Origin: Palleronia sp. LCG004
Lineage (GTDB): Bacteria > Pseudomonadota > Alphaproteobacteria > Rhodobacterales > Rhodobacteraceae
Reading direction: 5' to 3'
DNA: 64,000 nt
NCBI RefSeq assembly: GCF_032931615.1
Contig: NZ_CP136762.1
Location: 1-64,000, forward strand
This document shows, piece by piece, positions 8,438-17,184 of this stretch (positions within the stretch are counted from its first letter, which is position 1; every line of letters begins with the position of its first letter). The position numbers were made by a program, and so were the translations under genes. The notes beneath the pieces are model-generated. The model was not told the origin of the DNA and searched no databases. It saw nothing but the letters and a program-made list of their open reading frames with translations.

Positions 8438-9386
8438 CCATGTTGATGGGAGCGCCTTCGGCATAGGCGTTGATCTGGGCAAAGATGTCGGCGAACTGCT
8501 TGTCGAACTCGTCTTCGGTGACGAAGCCGATATGCGGTGTGGCGATCAGGTTCGGGTGGGCGAGCAGCGGATCTTCGGGATCGTGCAGCGGCTCGGTCTC
8601 GAATACGTCGATGGCGGCCATTCCGGGACGGCCCGCACGGAGACCCTCCAGAAGTGCGCCGGGCGCGATCAGTCCCGCGCGGGACGTGTTCACCAGAACG
8701 GATTTCGGACCCATCAGCGCAAGATCGTCCGAAGTGACGATACCGCGCGTGTCCGACGTCAGCCGCAGGTGCAACGAGACCACGTCGCAATCGGTGAAGA
8801 ACGCCTCGCGGCTGGGCGCGACGGTCTCGCCGTCGGCGCGCGCACGTGCGCGGCCCTCATCGGAGGACCACCACACTACCTCCATGCCGAAGGCCCGCGC
8901 ATAGTCGGCAACGACGCGCCCGATCCGGCCGTAGCCGTAGAGGCCCAGTCGCCGGCCGCGCAGCGTCCGACCCACTCCCATCTGCCAGGTCCCCGCCTTC
9001 GCGCTGGCCATCTGCCGGGGCAGTTGACGCATGGCGGACAGGATAAGCGCGAAGGTCAGTTCGGCCGCCGCGTAATTTGCACCGTCGGATCCCTTGTCGG
9101 AACAGAGCAGGACGCCCCTCTCGGTGCAGGCGGACACGTCGACATGCGGCCAGGCTCCGCGTTGCGAGATCAGGCGCAGGTTCGGAAGCCGCTGTAGAAG
9201 ATCACGGGTGACGCGGGTCCGCTCCCGGAACAGCACGACACAATCCGCATCCACCAGCCGGGCGGCCAAAGCCGCGGGGTCGGGTTCATGATCGGTCCAG
9301 ACGGTGACGGCATGCCCTGCCAGCAGGTCGAAACACGGCAAGCCACGAAGCGTGTCGAACCAGTCGTCCAGTATGTGGACCTTCAC
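8412..9386 (-). CDS. D-2-hydroxyacid dehydrogenase family protein
   Basis: NAD(P)-dependent oxidoreductase of 324 aa that interconverts a 2-keto acid and a D-2-hydroxy acid. The nucleotide motif GLYGYGRIGRVVADYARAFG lies in the middle, and the catalytic Arg (NTSRAGLI), Glu (DVFETEPL) and His (ATPHIGFVT) are all present. A GTG at 9386 gives the usual start VKVHILDDWFDTL; the frame is open further upstream but that sequence is not family-like, and the GTG lacks a clear Shine-Dalgarno, so the start is moderately sure. The natural substrate is unknown. It converges on the AbrB-family gene with a 26-bp overlap. Confidence 0.88.
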   Translation of the reverse strand: MKVHILDDWFDTLRGLPCFDLLAGHAVTVWTDHEPDPAALAARLVDADCVVLFRERTRVTRDLLQRLPNLRLISQRGAWPHVDVSACTERGVLLCSDKGSDGANYAAAELTFALILSAMRQLPRQMASAKAGTWQMGVGRTLRGRRLGLYGYGRIGRVVADYARAFGMEVVWWSSDEGRARARADGETVAPSREAFFTDCDVVSLHLRLTSDTRGIVTSDDLALMGPKSVLVNTSRAGLIAPGALLEGLRAGRPGMAAIDVFETEPLHDPEDPLLAHPNLIATPHIGFVTEDEFDKQFADIFAQINAYAEGAPINMVNPSVYGR

Positions 9387-9708
9387 CGCCCAGCGACCCG
9401 GTCGCCGTGGGTCTGCCTGTGCGGGCGCGCCTTGAAACGCGGGGCTGGCAGGCCTGAGACCGCATCGCTGATCGGACCGTCGACCGGCCGCAAGTCCCTG
9501 CGGACAAATATCGTGGATACTTCGTGTCCCACACTGAACCTCCTCTTTCACACGCCTTTGCAGAACCGATCCATCGCTCGGCAGAAGTCCGGGCGAGTGC
9601 GGCCATCGGATATGCCTTTCACATCGAAATCAAACGTGAAGCACGACAGGATCCGGTCTCGCAAGGTACCTTGCCCGGGCCGGGATCGGCCAGAACCATC
9701 GGCGATCC
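9387..9708. other. 322-bp gap with no supported gene
   Basis: It lies between the leftward Usp gene and the leftward dehydrogenase. Only low-quality open frames are present. A promoter for the dehydrogenase may lie here, but no convincing -35/-10 pair or terminator was recognised. Confidence 0.35.
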
Positions 9709-10524
9709 TCAGTGAGACAACAGAACCGGTATCGTGGTGTGAGACAGGATGTCGATCGTCGTGCCGCCGAGAAAATCCTCGCGGAATTTCGAATGCTCGT
9801 AGGCACCGAGGGCCAGAAGCGAGGGGTCGTGCCGCTTGCACCAGGTCAGCAACGTCTCCGCCACCGGGTGCGTCTTCGGCCAGTTCTCGTGGATCGCCTC
9901 GACACCGTGGCGGGACAGGTGCTGCATCAAATCGTCGATGGGCCAGGCGTTGCGCGGTCCGACGGTCAGCACGCTGACGCGGCCATCGTCTTCCAGCAGG
10001 CGGAGGCTGTCGGACAATGCCCGGGCGGCTGCGCGGCCTCCGTCCCATGCCAGCGCCGCATGACTGTGCTTGGCCCCGGCATCGTAACCCGCCGGCACGA
10101 CGATCACCGGACGTCCGGACAAGAGCGCGATGCGGTCGGGGTGCAGCGTGACGTGTTCATCGTCGATGTCCGAACGGGTCCCGACGATGAGAATGTCGTA
10201 GTGACGTGCCGCCTCGGACAGGACGGTGTCGACGCGGCCCGCGACTTCCTTGAGCTGCAGGGCGTTGGCGAGCCCCAGCGAGCTGCGCTCCGCCTCGAAC
10301 CGGTCCTCGATCTCGCGCAGGATGCCGGAATTCGCGTTGTCGAGCAGGATCCGGGCCTCTTTCGGGATCCAGCGCGAGCGACGGTCGATCACCTCGTGAC
10401 CGCTATGGGCAAGCATGGCCGTGACATGCGCGCCGAACCGGTTTGCCAGCGCCGCCGCGTAGCGGAGGGCCGACACCGATCCGTCGGAGCCGTTGAACGC
10501 CACGAGCAAGTTCATCATCGGCAT
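9709..10524 (-). CDS. Universal stress protein (UspA family)
   Basis: Cytoplasmic protein of 271 aa. The N-terminus MNLLVAFNGSDGSVSALRYAAALANRFGA is the first strand and helix of a Usp fold, and the C-terminus (LLALGAYEHSKFREDFLGGTTIDILSHTTIPVLLSH) is the conserved last segment. At 271 aa it has the length of two-domain Usps. The ATG at 10524 begins 1 bp after the stop of the PrpF-type gene, so the two are translationally linked and part of the tricarboxylate-transport operon. Usps of this size bind nucleotides and respond to stress; its job in this operon is unclear. Confidence 0.88.
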   Translation of the reverse strand: MPMMNLLVAFNGSDGSVSALRYAAALANRFGAHVTAMLAHSGHEVIDRRSRWIPKEARILLDNANSGILREIEDRFEAERSSLGLANALQLKEVAGRVDTVLSEAARHYDILIVGTRSDIDDEHVTLHPDRIALLSGRPVIVVPAGYDAGAKHSHAALAWDGGRAAARALSDSLRLLEDDGRVSVLTVGPRNAWPIDDLMQHLSRHGVEAIHENWPKTHPVAETLLTWCKRHDPSLLALGAYEHSKFREDFLGGTTIDILSHTTIPVLLSH

Positions 10525-10525
10525 G

Positions 10526-11614
10526 TCAGTGCCCTTTCCAGACCGAGGCGGGGACATAGAGATGCCCGTCCGCCAACTTGCGTGCGGTCCGCAGGAGGCC
10601 GGCGGAGTTCAGTTCGAACTCGTCCGTCATATCGAAATCCACCAGTACCTCGATGGTGCCCGAAGCATGCTCCAGCACCACATTCGCAGGGCTGGTGACC
10701 GGGCGTTCCAGCAGACCGTCGGCAACAGTCCCCGGCGTCAATGCGCAGGAGGCGAGGCATTGCGATCCGGTGACCGCCATCGACGGATGTGTCGTCCAGG
10801 GCATGAAGTATCGCGCCGCGACAGTGCCGCCGTCACGCGCCGGGGCCAGCAGGCCGAACTTCGGTGTCACGGATTGCGACACGTCCCCCAGGCCCATCGC
10901 GGCACCGGCCTGGAGCCGGACATTCTCCATTCTCGCAAAGAAGTCACGGTTGTCGTCCAGTTCCTGCACGGTCTCGTAGCCGGTCAGACCGAAATCGGCG
11001 GCTCGGGCGATGGCCATGGGCATCGCCACGTCCATGCAGGTGACCTCGATGCCGTCGAAAGTGTCGCGCAGGTTGCCGGATGGCAGGAACGACCCGGTCG
11101 AGGAGCCCACCACCCCCATGAAGTTCAGCGCGATGGGGGCCGCCGTGCCCGGCACGCCCGCGATGGCCGCATCTCCGTCGTAGCGGATGGCGCCACCCGG
11201 CGTCTGAAGGCGGGCGAGGACTTTGGCCCCGGTGTTCACGGCGCGGATCCGGACCTCCGTCTCGTCGCCCGTGGGGGTTACCAGACCCATCTCGACCGCC
11301 GCCGGGCCGACGCCCGAGAGGATGTTGCCACAGGTCGGTTTGAAATCGACCAGCCGATCCTCGACCGAGACTTGCGCGAAGAAGTAATCCACGTCGGCCC
11401 AGTCGTCATCCGACGGGGACAGCATGGCGACCTTGGTGGTCACCGCCACGCCGCCGCCGATGCCGTCGATGTTGATCGGATGGCCGGAGCCGATCGCGGC
11501 CAGCAACACCTGGGTCAGGGTTTTGCGGTCTTCCGGAAGGTCCGCGCGGTTGAAGTACGGCCCGCGCGAGGTGCCGCCGCGCATGAAGACGAAAGGAATG
11601 CCTGTCTGTGTCAT
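10526..11614 (-). CDS. PrpF/GalD-type isomerase (4-oxalomesaconate tautomerase or aconitate-type isomerase)
   Basis: Protein of 362 aa of the PrpF family, cofactor-free diaminopimelate-epimerase-fold enzymes that move a double bond in unsaturated tricarboxylates. Typical motifs are seen: FMRGGTSRGPYF at the start, the Cys-containing loop FKPTCGNILSGVGPAAVEMG and TGSFLPSGN. GalD (4-oxalomesaconate tautomerase) and the 2-methylaconitate isomerase PrpF are characterised relatives. It lies 19 bp after the fused tctAB gene and 1 bp before the Usp gene, so the imported compound is probably an unsaturated tricarboxylate such as trans-aconitate or oxalomesaconate. The start at 11614 has AGAAGGGTG upstream. 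Confidence 0.88.
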   Translation of the reverse strand: MTQTGIPFVFMRGGTSRGPYFNRADLPEDRKTLTQVLLAAIGSGHPINIDGIGGGVAVTTKVAMLSPSDDDWADVDYFFAQVSVEDRLVDFKPTCGNILSGVGPAAVEMGLVTPTGDETEVRIRAVNTGAKVLARLQTPGGAIRYDGDAAIAGVPGTAAPIALNFMGVVGSSTGSFLPSGNLRDTFDGIEVTCMDVAMPMAIARAADFGLTGYETVQELDDNRDFFARMENVRLQAGAAMGLGDVSQSVTPKFGLLAPARDGGTVAARYFMPWTTHPSMAVTGSQCLASCALTPGTVADGLLERPVTSPANVVLEHASGTIEVLVDFDMTDEFELNSAGLLRTARKLADGHLYVPASVWKGH

Positions 11615-11633
11615 GTCATTTCACCCTTCTGGA

Positions 11634-13664
11634 TCAGTTGAGCGGCCAGGGAAGATCGGTGACGCCCTGAAGCAGACCCGGCGGGAAATCGCGGTTCAGC
11701 GCGCCGGCCATGACGCACATCATTGCGATGCCGGCCGCGGTGAGGATCAGGGTCTTGGGCCACGACGCCTGCGCGCGAACCCGCAGGAAGGCCACGAGGA
11801 AGCCCAGCAGCGCGAGGATGAAGCCCAGGAAATACGTCGCCACGATCAGCCCTGCGAACCATGCGAGCGTCCCCCAGAGGCCGTAGGGCGCATCCGCATC
11901 CTCGCCCGCCACCTCCTTGTCGGCAAAGACGGCGTCGGTCTCCGGGCGCAGGATCATCTGGACCAGAAGGATCAGCAGGGCCGCCAGGGTGATGCCGCCG
12001 ATGACGAGGGGCACGATCTTGTCCGTCATGTTGTAGTTGGGGATCATGCTGGCGTTGATCAGGGCGGCTACGACGTAGGCCATGATGATCAGCAGGAAGA
12101 TCATGGGAGCGCGCTTGGAGCCGGACTGGACGTCGCCCTCGGCCATGATGGATTTGGCCTGCCGGAGCCCCAGCACCACCGAAACCACCGTGATGATCAG
12201 CAGGACGATGACGATCGGCGAGAAGATGTAGTTCATGCCCTCCTCGAACGAACTGCGGAAGCGGAAGGACGCGATCTGGAATGCCTGGTTCGAGAATTGC
12301 TCGACCGGGTTGGACAGTACGAAGCCGATCAGGAAAGCGGGCCGCGACCAGTCGAAGCGGCGCAGGAAGATGCCGATGAGACCGATCGCGAACAGCGCGA
12401 GGATATCCTCGAAATTCTGGCCCGACTGAAACGCCGCGAAGGAAATCAGCATGAACAGGAAGGGCGCGAGGTAGGTGAAGCGGATGGTCGTCAACCTGGC
12501 GATGCCACCCGAGGCCGCGATGCACAGGATCGTGCCCACCACGTTGGCCAGCGCCAGCAGCCAGACGATGGAATAGGTGATGTCGAGATTGTCGCGCAGC
12601 ATGGACGGGCCGACCTCGATATCGCCGGATCCCAGCAACGCGATCGCCCCGATGAAGATCGCCATCGAGCCCGATCCGGGGATGCCGAACAGCAGGGTCG
12701 GGACGAGACCGCCGCCTTCCTTCGCGTTGTTCGAGCTTTCCGGACCGACGACGCCGCGGATCTCGCCCTTGCCGAAGTTGGATTTGTCCTTGGTGGTCTG
12801 GACCGCGTGGCCGTAGGCGATCCAGTCGACGACCGATCCACCCAGACCCGGGATCACGCCGATCACGACTCCGATCAGCGAGCAGCGCAGCGACAGCCAC
12901 TTGTTGGCAAACCAGTCGCGGATGCCTTCACCCCACCCGGCGCCGAGCTTGGCGTTCTTGGCGATGGCGCGGTCCTGCCGCAGCAGGCTCACGATTTCCG
13001 GCACCGCAAAGACGCCGAGACCCACGATCACCAGCATCAGACCGTCGGTCAGATAGGGGATATCGTAGGTGGCCATGCGCAGCGAACCTCCGGCATCCGC
13101 CTCGCCGATGGTGCCGATCAGCATGCCGAGGCCCGCCGCGGCCATCCCCTTGAGCGCGACGCGGCCCGCCAGAACGGACACCATCGACAGCCCGAGGACC
13201 GAGATCATCAGCATTTCCGGCAGACCGAAGGCCAGCACCAGCGGCCGCGCGATGACGATGAAGACCGTCAGGAAGGCCGCACCCAGAAGGCCGCCGAACA
13301 GGGACGAGGTAAAGGCCGCCGACAACGCCCGGGCCGCCTGGCCCTTCTTGGCGAGGGGGAAGCCGTCGAGGACGGTGGCCTGTGACGCGGAGGATCCGGG
13401 AATGCCCATCAGGACGGATGCGAAGGTGTCCGAGGTCGGCACGACGGCCACCATCCCCACCATGAGCGCCAGGCCCATCACCGGGTCCATGCCGAACATG
13501 AAGGGCAGCAGCAACGAAAGCCCCGCGATGCCGCCGAGGCCGGGAAACACGCCGACGGCCAGACCCATCACCACGCCGAGTACGAGGTAACCCAGGACTA
13601 CGGGTTGCAGAATCAGGGCCCATGCCTGGCCAAGCGCCGGCAGGGCGGTGGCGAATACGTCCAT
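11634..13664 (-). CDS. tctA: Fused TctA-TctB permease of a tripartite tricarboxylate transporter
   Basis: Inner-membrane permease of 676 aa, about 170 aa longer than ordinary TctA. Residues ~1-500 are the TctA domain, with VFPGLGGIAGLSLLLPFMFGM, LMGIPGSSASQATVLDGFPLAKKG, VIPGLGGSVVDWIAYGHA and LLFGIPGSGSMAIFIGA as family landmarks. Residues ~510-676 have four further hydrophobic segments typical of TctB, the normally separate small subunit, so the two are fused. The transporter is a secondary system that needs the periplasmic TctC encoded just upstream. A hairpin separates it from tctC, and PrpF- and Usp-family genes follow. Confidence 0.92.
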   Translation of the reverse strand: MDVFATALPALGQAWALILQPVVLGYLVLGVVMGLAVGVFPGLGGIAGLSLLLPFMFGMDPVMGLALMVGMVAVVPTSDTFASVLMGIPGSSASQATVLDGFPLAKKGQAARALSAAFTSSLFGGLLGAAFLTVFIVIARPLVLAFGLPEMLMISVLGLSMVSVLAGRVALKGMAAAGLGMLIGTIGEADAGGSLRMATYDIPYLTDGLMLVIVGLGVFAVPEIVSLLRQDRAIAKNAKLGAGWGEGIRDWFANKWLSLRCSLIGVVIGVIPGLGGSVVDWIAYGHAVQTTKDKSNFGKGEIRGVVGPESSNNAKEGGGLVPTLLFGIPGSGSMAIFIGAIALLGSGDIEVGPSMLRDNLDITYSIVWLLALANVVGTILCIAASGGIARLTTIRFTYLAPFLFMLISFAAFQSGQNFEDILALFAIGLIGIFLRRFDWSRPAFLIGFVLSNPVEQFSNQAFQIASFRFRSSFEEGMNYIFSPIVIVLLIITVVSVVLGLRQAKSIMAEGDVQSGSKRAPMIFLLIIMAYVVAALINASMIPNYNMTDKIVPLVIGGITLAALLILLVQMILRPETDAVFADKEVAGEDADAPYGLWGTLAWFAGLIVATYFLGFILALLGFLVAFLRVRAQASWPKTLILTAAGIAMMCVMAGALNRDFPPGLLQGVTDLPWPLN

Positions 13665-13709
13665 CGCACCAGCTTTCGTTATTGAATTCTTGGAGAGTGG
13701 ATTAGAAAG

Positions 13710-13739
13710 GCGGCCCCGCGCCGGTCAGGCGGGGGCCGC
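13710..13739 (-). promoter_or_regulatory. Hairpin between tctC and tctAB
   Basis: On the leftward transcript, GCGGCCCC pairs with GGGGCCGC, and an inner CGCC/GGCG extends the stem to 12 bp with one bulged base and a 5-nt loop. It is followed by CTTTCTAAT, too short a T run for full termination. It lies between the binding-protein and permease genes and is probably an attenuator or mRNA-stabilising end. Confidence 0.7.
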
Positions 13740-13749
13740 AGGGTGTCGT

Positions 13750-14826
13750 TCAGTTCAGCGAAACGCCGTAGGCTTCCTGAAGCCAGTTCTGAACGTAGGC
13801 CTTCGCTTCGGGCGACACGGTGGTACCGGTGTCGGTGGCCCGCTGCGCGCCGTCGCCGACGAAAACCTCGTACTTGCCGACCTGATTGGCGGCGATGGTC
13901 GCGAAGTCGTCGCGGTTGCGCACTGCGTCGAATGCATCCGCGAATGTCTGCGCCACGTCGTCCGGTGTGCCGGCCGGCAGGAAGGCGATCTTCTGCACCG
14001 GGAAGCCGGCGACGAAGAAGGCTTTCCACGCATCCCATGCCTCGCCCGAGGTCTCGCAGCCATCGGTCGCTTCGCAGACCTCCTTGAAGGTCGGAATGTC
14101 CGGGAAGGTCGGATCGCGGACGATGTTTCCGTCATTGTCGAGCGCGCCCCAGGTCATCATCGGCACGGCCTTGCCCTGCTCGACGAGGTCGGCGGACGCA
14201 CCGAGGTAGCCCGAAGAGGTCTGGTAGTCGATGGTGGCCTCGCCGCGCTCGAACATCAGGCGGCCGTCACCGCGGCCCTTGATGCCGAAGACAGGCTCGA
14301 CGTTCATGCCCAGCATTTCCCACGCCAGAAGCGGCACGAGGTCGAGGCGCGTCGCACCTTGCGAGCCGTAGATGAAATTGACGTCCTGCAGCGCATTGGC
14401 CGAGCCGTCGAATTTCTTGCCGTCCTCGGCATTCAGATACGCCACGCCTCCGGTTCCCGACGCCATGACGGGGGTCCAGTCGGCGTATTCGTAGCGCACG
14501 CGCGGGTCGCCCAGCAGGAACGGGAACTGGGTCGAGCCCGACGTGCCGAAGAGCAGCGTGCCGTCCTCGTATTCCTGTTCCTGAAACCAGTTCGCACCCT
14601 TGGTCGAACCGGCACCGGGCATGAATTTCACCACCACGGTCGGGTTGCCCGGCAATTCCTCGGACAGAAGCGGTGCGAAGAAGTTCGCCCACTTGGCCGA
14701 ACCGCCCGTTTCGGAAAACGGAATGACCCAATCGATCGTCTTGCCGGACATATCCGTCTGGGCAAATGCCGGGGTCGTCAGCAGGGCGGCAGCGGCAACA
14801 GAGGTTGCAAGTTTCTTGATGGTCAT
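13750..14826 (-). CDS. tctC: TctC periplasmic solute-binding protein (first Tct system)
   Basis: Extracytoplasmic receptor of 358 aa. It begins with a Sec signal peptide (MTIKKLATSVAAAALLTTPAFA, residues 1-22). The mature part has TctC/Bug-type features: IDWVIPFSETGGSAKWANFF, VVVKFMPGAGSTKGANWF, an internal YGSQGATRLDLVPLL and a C-terminal QKIAFLPAGTPDDVAQTF. These proteins bind small carboxylates and deliver them to TctA/TctB. It is the first gene of the leftward operon; the ATG at 14826 has GGGAGG 8 bp upstream. It is divergent from a TctD/TctE-like two-component system, which probably induces it when the ligand is present. Confidence 0.92.
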   Translation of the reverse strand: MTIKKLATSVAAAALLTTPAFAQTDMSGKTIDWVIPFSETGGSAKWANFFAPLLSEELPGNPTVVVKFMPGAGSTKGANWFQEQEYEDGTLLFGTSGSTQFPFLLGDPRVRYEYADWTPVMASGTGGVAYLNAEDGKKFDGSANALQDVNFIYGSQGATRLDLVPLLAWEMLGMNVEPVFGIKGRGDGRLMFERGEATIDYQTSSGYLGASADLVEQGKAVPMMTWGALDNDGNIVRDPTFPDIPTFKEVCEATDGCETSGEAWDAWKAFFVAGFPVQKIAFLPAGTPDDVAQTFADAFDAVRNRDDFATIAANQVGKYEVFVGDGAQRATDTGTTVSPEAKAYVQNWLQEAYGVSLN

Positions 14827-14972
14827 TGGTATCCTCCCATAACTGGTCGCGCCGGAACAGAGGCCCGGCGATCCACGTATTTCGTCTTAAGGGAATGATT
14901 CCCTCCTCCAATCCCGGCAACATGCCGACCCAACCTTGCGCGAAACTTGCGCATCATGACAAAAAAGTAGCC

Positions 14973-15644
14973 ATGCGCATTGCGGTGATCGAAGATAACG
15001 AGGCATTGGCCGAGGGAATTGCTTTTCGGCTGCGGGAGAGGGGGCATTCGGTCGACCTGCTTCACGATGGCAGGGAGGCCCATGAATTCCTGTCCCGGGA
15101 AGGTGCCGACCTTGTCGTGCTGGACCTGAACCTTCCGGGCATGGACGGGATCGACGTGCTGCGCGCCCTGCGGCGGCGCGGTGACGGCACACCGGTGATC
15201 CTGCTGACCGCGCGGTCCGAGACGGCCGAGCGGGTGGCGGGGCTGGATGCGGGCGCGGACGATTACCTGACGAAGCCCTTCGAGATGGACGAGCTGGAGG
15301 CGCGGTTGCGGGCCATGGCCCGGCGCAAGAACCTCGAATTCACCGCCCGGGACAGGATGGGCCCTCTGGTTTTCGACCGGACCGCACGCCAGGTGCTGGA
15401 GGACGACCGGCCCCTCGACATTCCGCGCAAGGAGATCTCGACGCTGGAATGCCTGCTGGAACGGCGCGGGCGGATCGTGTCCAAGGCGCAGCTGATCGCC
15501 CATGTCTACGGCACCGGGTCCGATGCCGAGGACAGTGCCATCGAGCCTCACGTCTCGCGCCTGCGCAAGCGGCTCGAACCCTTCGGGCTCAAGATCAAGA
15601 CCGCACGGGGGCTGGGTTACATGCTCGAGATCGACGTCCCGTGA
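14973..15644 (+). CDS. tctD: Response regulator, OmpR/PhoB family (TctD-like)
   Basis: Two-component regulator of 223 aa. The receiver domain (about 1-115) has the acidic pair (EDNE), phospho-acceptor Asp51 (VVLDLNLPGMDG), Thr (LLTARS) and Lys (DDYLTKPF). A C-terminal winged helix (about 130-220) ends VSRLRKRLEPFGLKIKTARGLGYML. The start at 14973 is chosen because MRIAVIEDNE is the usual N-terminus. It is divergent from tctC with 146 bp between, and its last codons overlap the kinase gene by 4 bp (GTGA). By analogy with TctDE it should switch on the tricarboxylate-transport operon. Confidence 0.9.
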   Translation: MRIAVIEDNEALAEGIAFRLRERGHSVDLLHDGREAHEFLSREGADLVVLDLNLPGMDGIDVLRALRRRGDGTPVILLTARSETAERVAGLDAGADDYLTKPFEMDELEARLRAMARRKNLEFTARDRMGPLVFDRTARQVLEDDRPLDIPRKEISTLECLLERRGRIVSKAQLIAHVYGTGSDAEDSAIEPHVSRLRKRLEPFGLKIKTARGLGYMLEIDVP

Positions 15645-17002
15645 AAGCGATCTCGCTGCGTCTGCGACTGTTCCTGGTCATCCTGCCGCCCCTCTTCGCA
15701 GTTGCGGTCTTGCTGGGATGGTGGCGCTTCGAAGCCGCGCAGCGCACCTCCGAGCAGTTGTTCGACCGCTCCTTGCTCTCGGCCGCGCTCGCGATTTCGC
15801 GCGATGTCGCAATCTCCGAAGGGGACGCGCTGTCGCCGGGCACCCGACGTGTCATCTCGGATGCGGGGGGCGGCGAGCTTTTCTACCACGTGACCGGCCC
15901 GGGCGGGATCTACGTGACCGGTTATGCCTACCCGCCCCGCCCCGACATGCCCGTCACCCGGGATCTGCCTTTCTATTATTTTGCGGATTATCGCGGCGAG
16001 AGAATGCGCGTAGTGCGCATCATCGAAAGCCGCACGATCGGCACATTGACCGGCGATTCGGTGGTCACGGTCTGGCAGCGTGTCAGTGACCGCCGCGCCT
16101 TCGCTCAGGCATTGGCCCTGCGCGCGGCGGCCCTGATGGCAGCGCTGCTGACGGCGCTGGCTCTGATCATCTGGTTCGGTGTGCAGATCGGCTTGCGTCC
16201 GCTCAACGATCTGCAATCGGCGATCCGGCAGCGCTCTCCGGACGATCTCGGCCCGATCCGTCGTCCGGTTCCGGCGGAAGTCTCCGGCATCGTCTCGACC
16301 CTCAACCACCTTCTGGCGCAATTGCAGGACAGCATCGAGGCGCATCAGTCGTTCATCTCGGACGCCGCGCACCAGCTCCGCAATCCCGCAGCGGCGATCC
16401 TGACCCTGGCCGAAACGCTTCCCCACATGCATGATCCGGCCGATCGCGCGAAATACGAAAAGCAGCTGGTCGATGCCGCCCGCAGATCCGCGCGGCTGGC
16501 GGAGCAGTTGCTGTCTCTGGAGCGTCTGCGTTACGACGACAGCACCGCGATGATGTCCTTCGACGTGAACACCGTCGTCGAGGATGTTTGTCAGTCGTTC
16601 GCTGCCAAGGCGCTTTCGCGTGATGTCGAGTTCACGCTTTCGAAAAGCGCGGAGCCCCTCTCCATACTGGGCAACCCCGTTCTTGTGGGAGAGGCATTGA
16701 TCAACCTCCTGGAGAACGCCTTGAAGCATGGCGGAGCGGGGATGAGCGCCATCTGGGTGCGGACGTCGTCCGATGACGACGCCGTAATGATCCGGGTGCA
16801 GGATGATGGTGTCGGCATTCCCCCCGAGAAGGGGGGCGCTGCATTCCGCCGGTTTTCGCAGTTGGAGAACGGCGAGGGGACGGGATTGGGGCTCGCCATC
16901 GTGGAAAAGGTCATGGGCAAGCATGCCGGTCGCGTCGATATCGAGCCGACCGGGAGGGGGGCGAAATTCTGTCTCCGGTTTCCCCGATGCGCCACGGTCT
17001 AG
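15641..17002 (+). CDS. tctE: Sensor histidine kinase (TctE-like)
   Basis: Membrane sensor kinase of 453 aa, starting with a GTG at 15641 that overlaps the regulator stop codon. An N-terminal membrane helix (about 8-28), a periplasmic sensor region of TctE N-terminal type (about 30-155) and a second helix (about 160-185) are followed by HAMP. The HisKA domain has His244 (FISDAAHQLRNPAAAILTLAE); the ATPase domain shows the N box INLLENALKHG, G1 DDGVGIPPE and G2 GTGLGLAIVEKVMGKHAG. All catalytic motifs look intact. Expected role: sensing a periplasmic carboxylate, or ligand-loaded TctC, and phosphorylating the preceding regulator. Confidence 0.9.
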   Translation: MKAISLRLRLFLVILPPLFAVAVLLGWWRFEAAQRTSEQLFDRSLLSAALAISRDVAISEGDALSPGTRRVISDAGGGELFYHVTGPGGIYVTGYAYPPRPDMPVTRDLPFYYFADYRGERMRVVRIIESRTIGTLTGDSVVTVWQRVSDRRAFAQALALRAAALMAALLTALALIIWFGVQIGLRPLNDLQSAIRQRSPDDLGPIRRPVPAEVSGIVSTLNHLLAQLQDSIEAHQSFISDAAHQLRNPAAAILTLAETLPHMHDPADRAKYEKQLVDAARRSARLAEQLLSLERLRYDDSTAMMSFDVNTVVEDVCQSFAAKALSRDVEFTLSKSAEPLSILGNPVLVGEALINLLENALKHGGAGMSAIWVRTSSDDDAVMIRVQDDGVGIPPEKGGAAFRRFSQLENGEGTGLGLAIVEKVMGKHAGRVDIEPTGRGAKFCLRFPRCATV

Positions 17003-17184
17003 AGCGCGGGCATCCCTTCGTCCGGCCGCGACTGGAGCAAGCTTGGCGTATTCTCTTGCAATAGATCGGTATGCGACAAGCATGGCCGAAGAAGAGGATT
17101 GCCAGAACGCCTGACTGGCCAGACCGGAGGGTCCGCCGGGGGCAGGTGACTGTGCCCTCTGAGCACGTGGCCGGGGCGGACCCG

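Noticed and set aside
9286..9606. 106-aa leftward open frame ahead of the 2-hydroxyacid dehydrogenase
   Set aside because: Overlaps the N-terminal part of the dehydrogenase in another frame and has no family character.
11424..13385. 653-aa rightward open frame
   Set aside because: Antisense to the fused TctA-TctB gene; composition is Asp/Gln/Arg/His-rich and low in hydrophobic residues, as expected from the reverse of a membrane protein gene.
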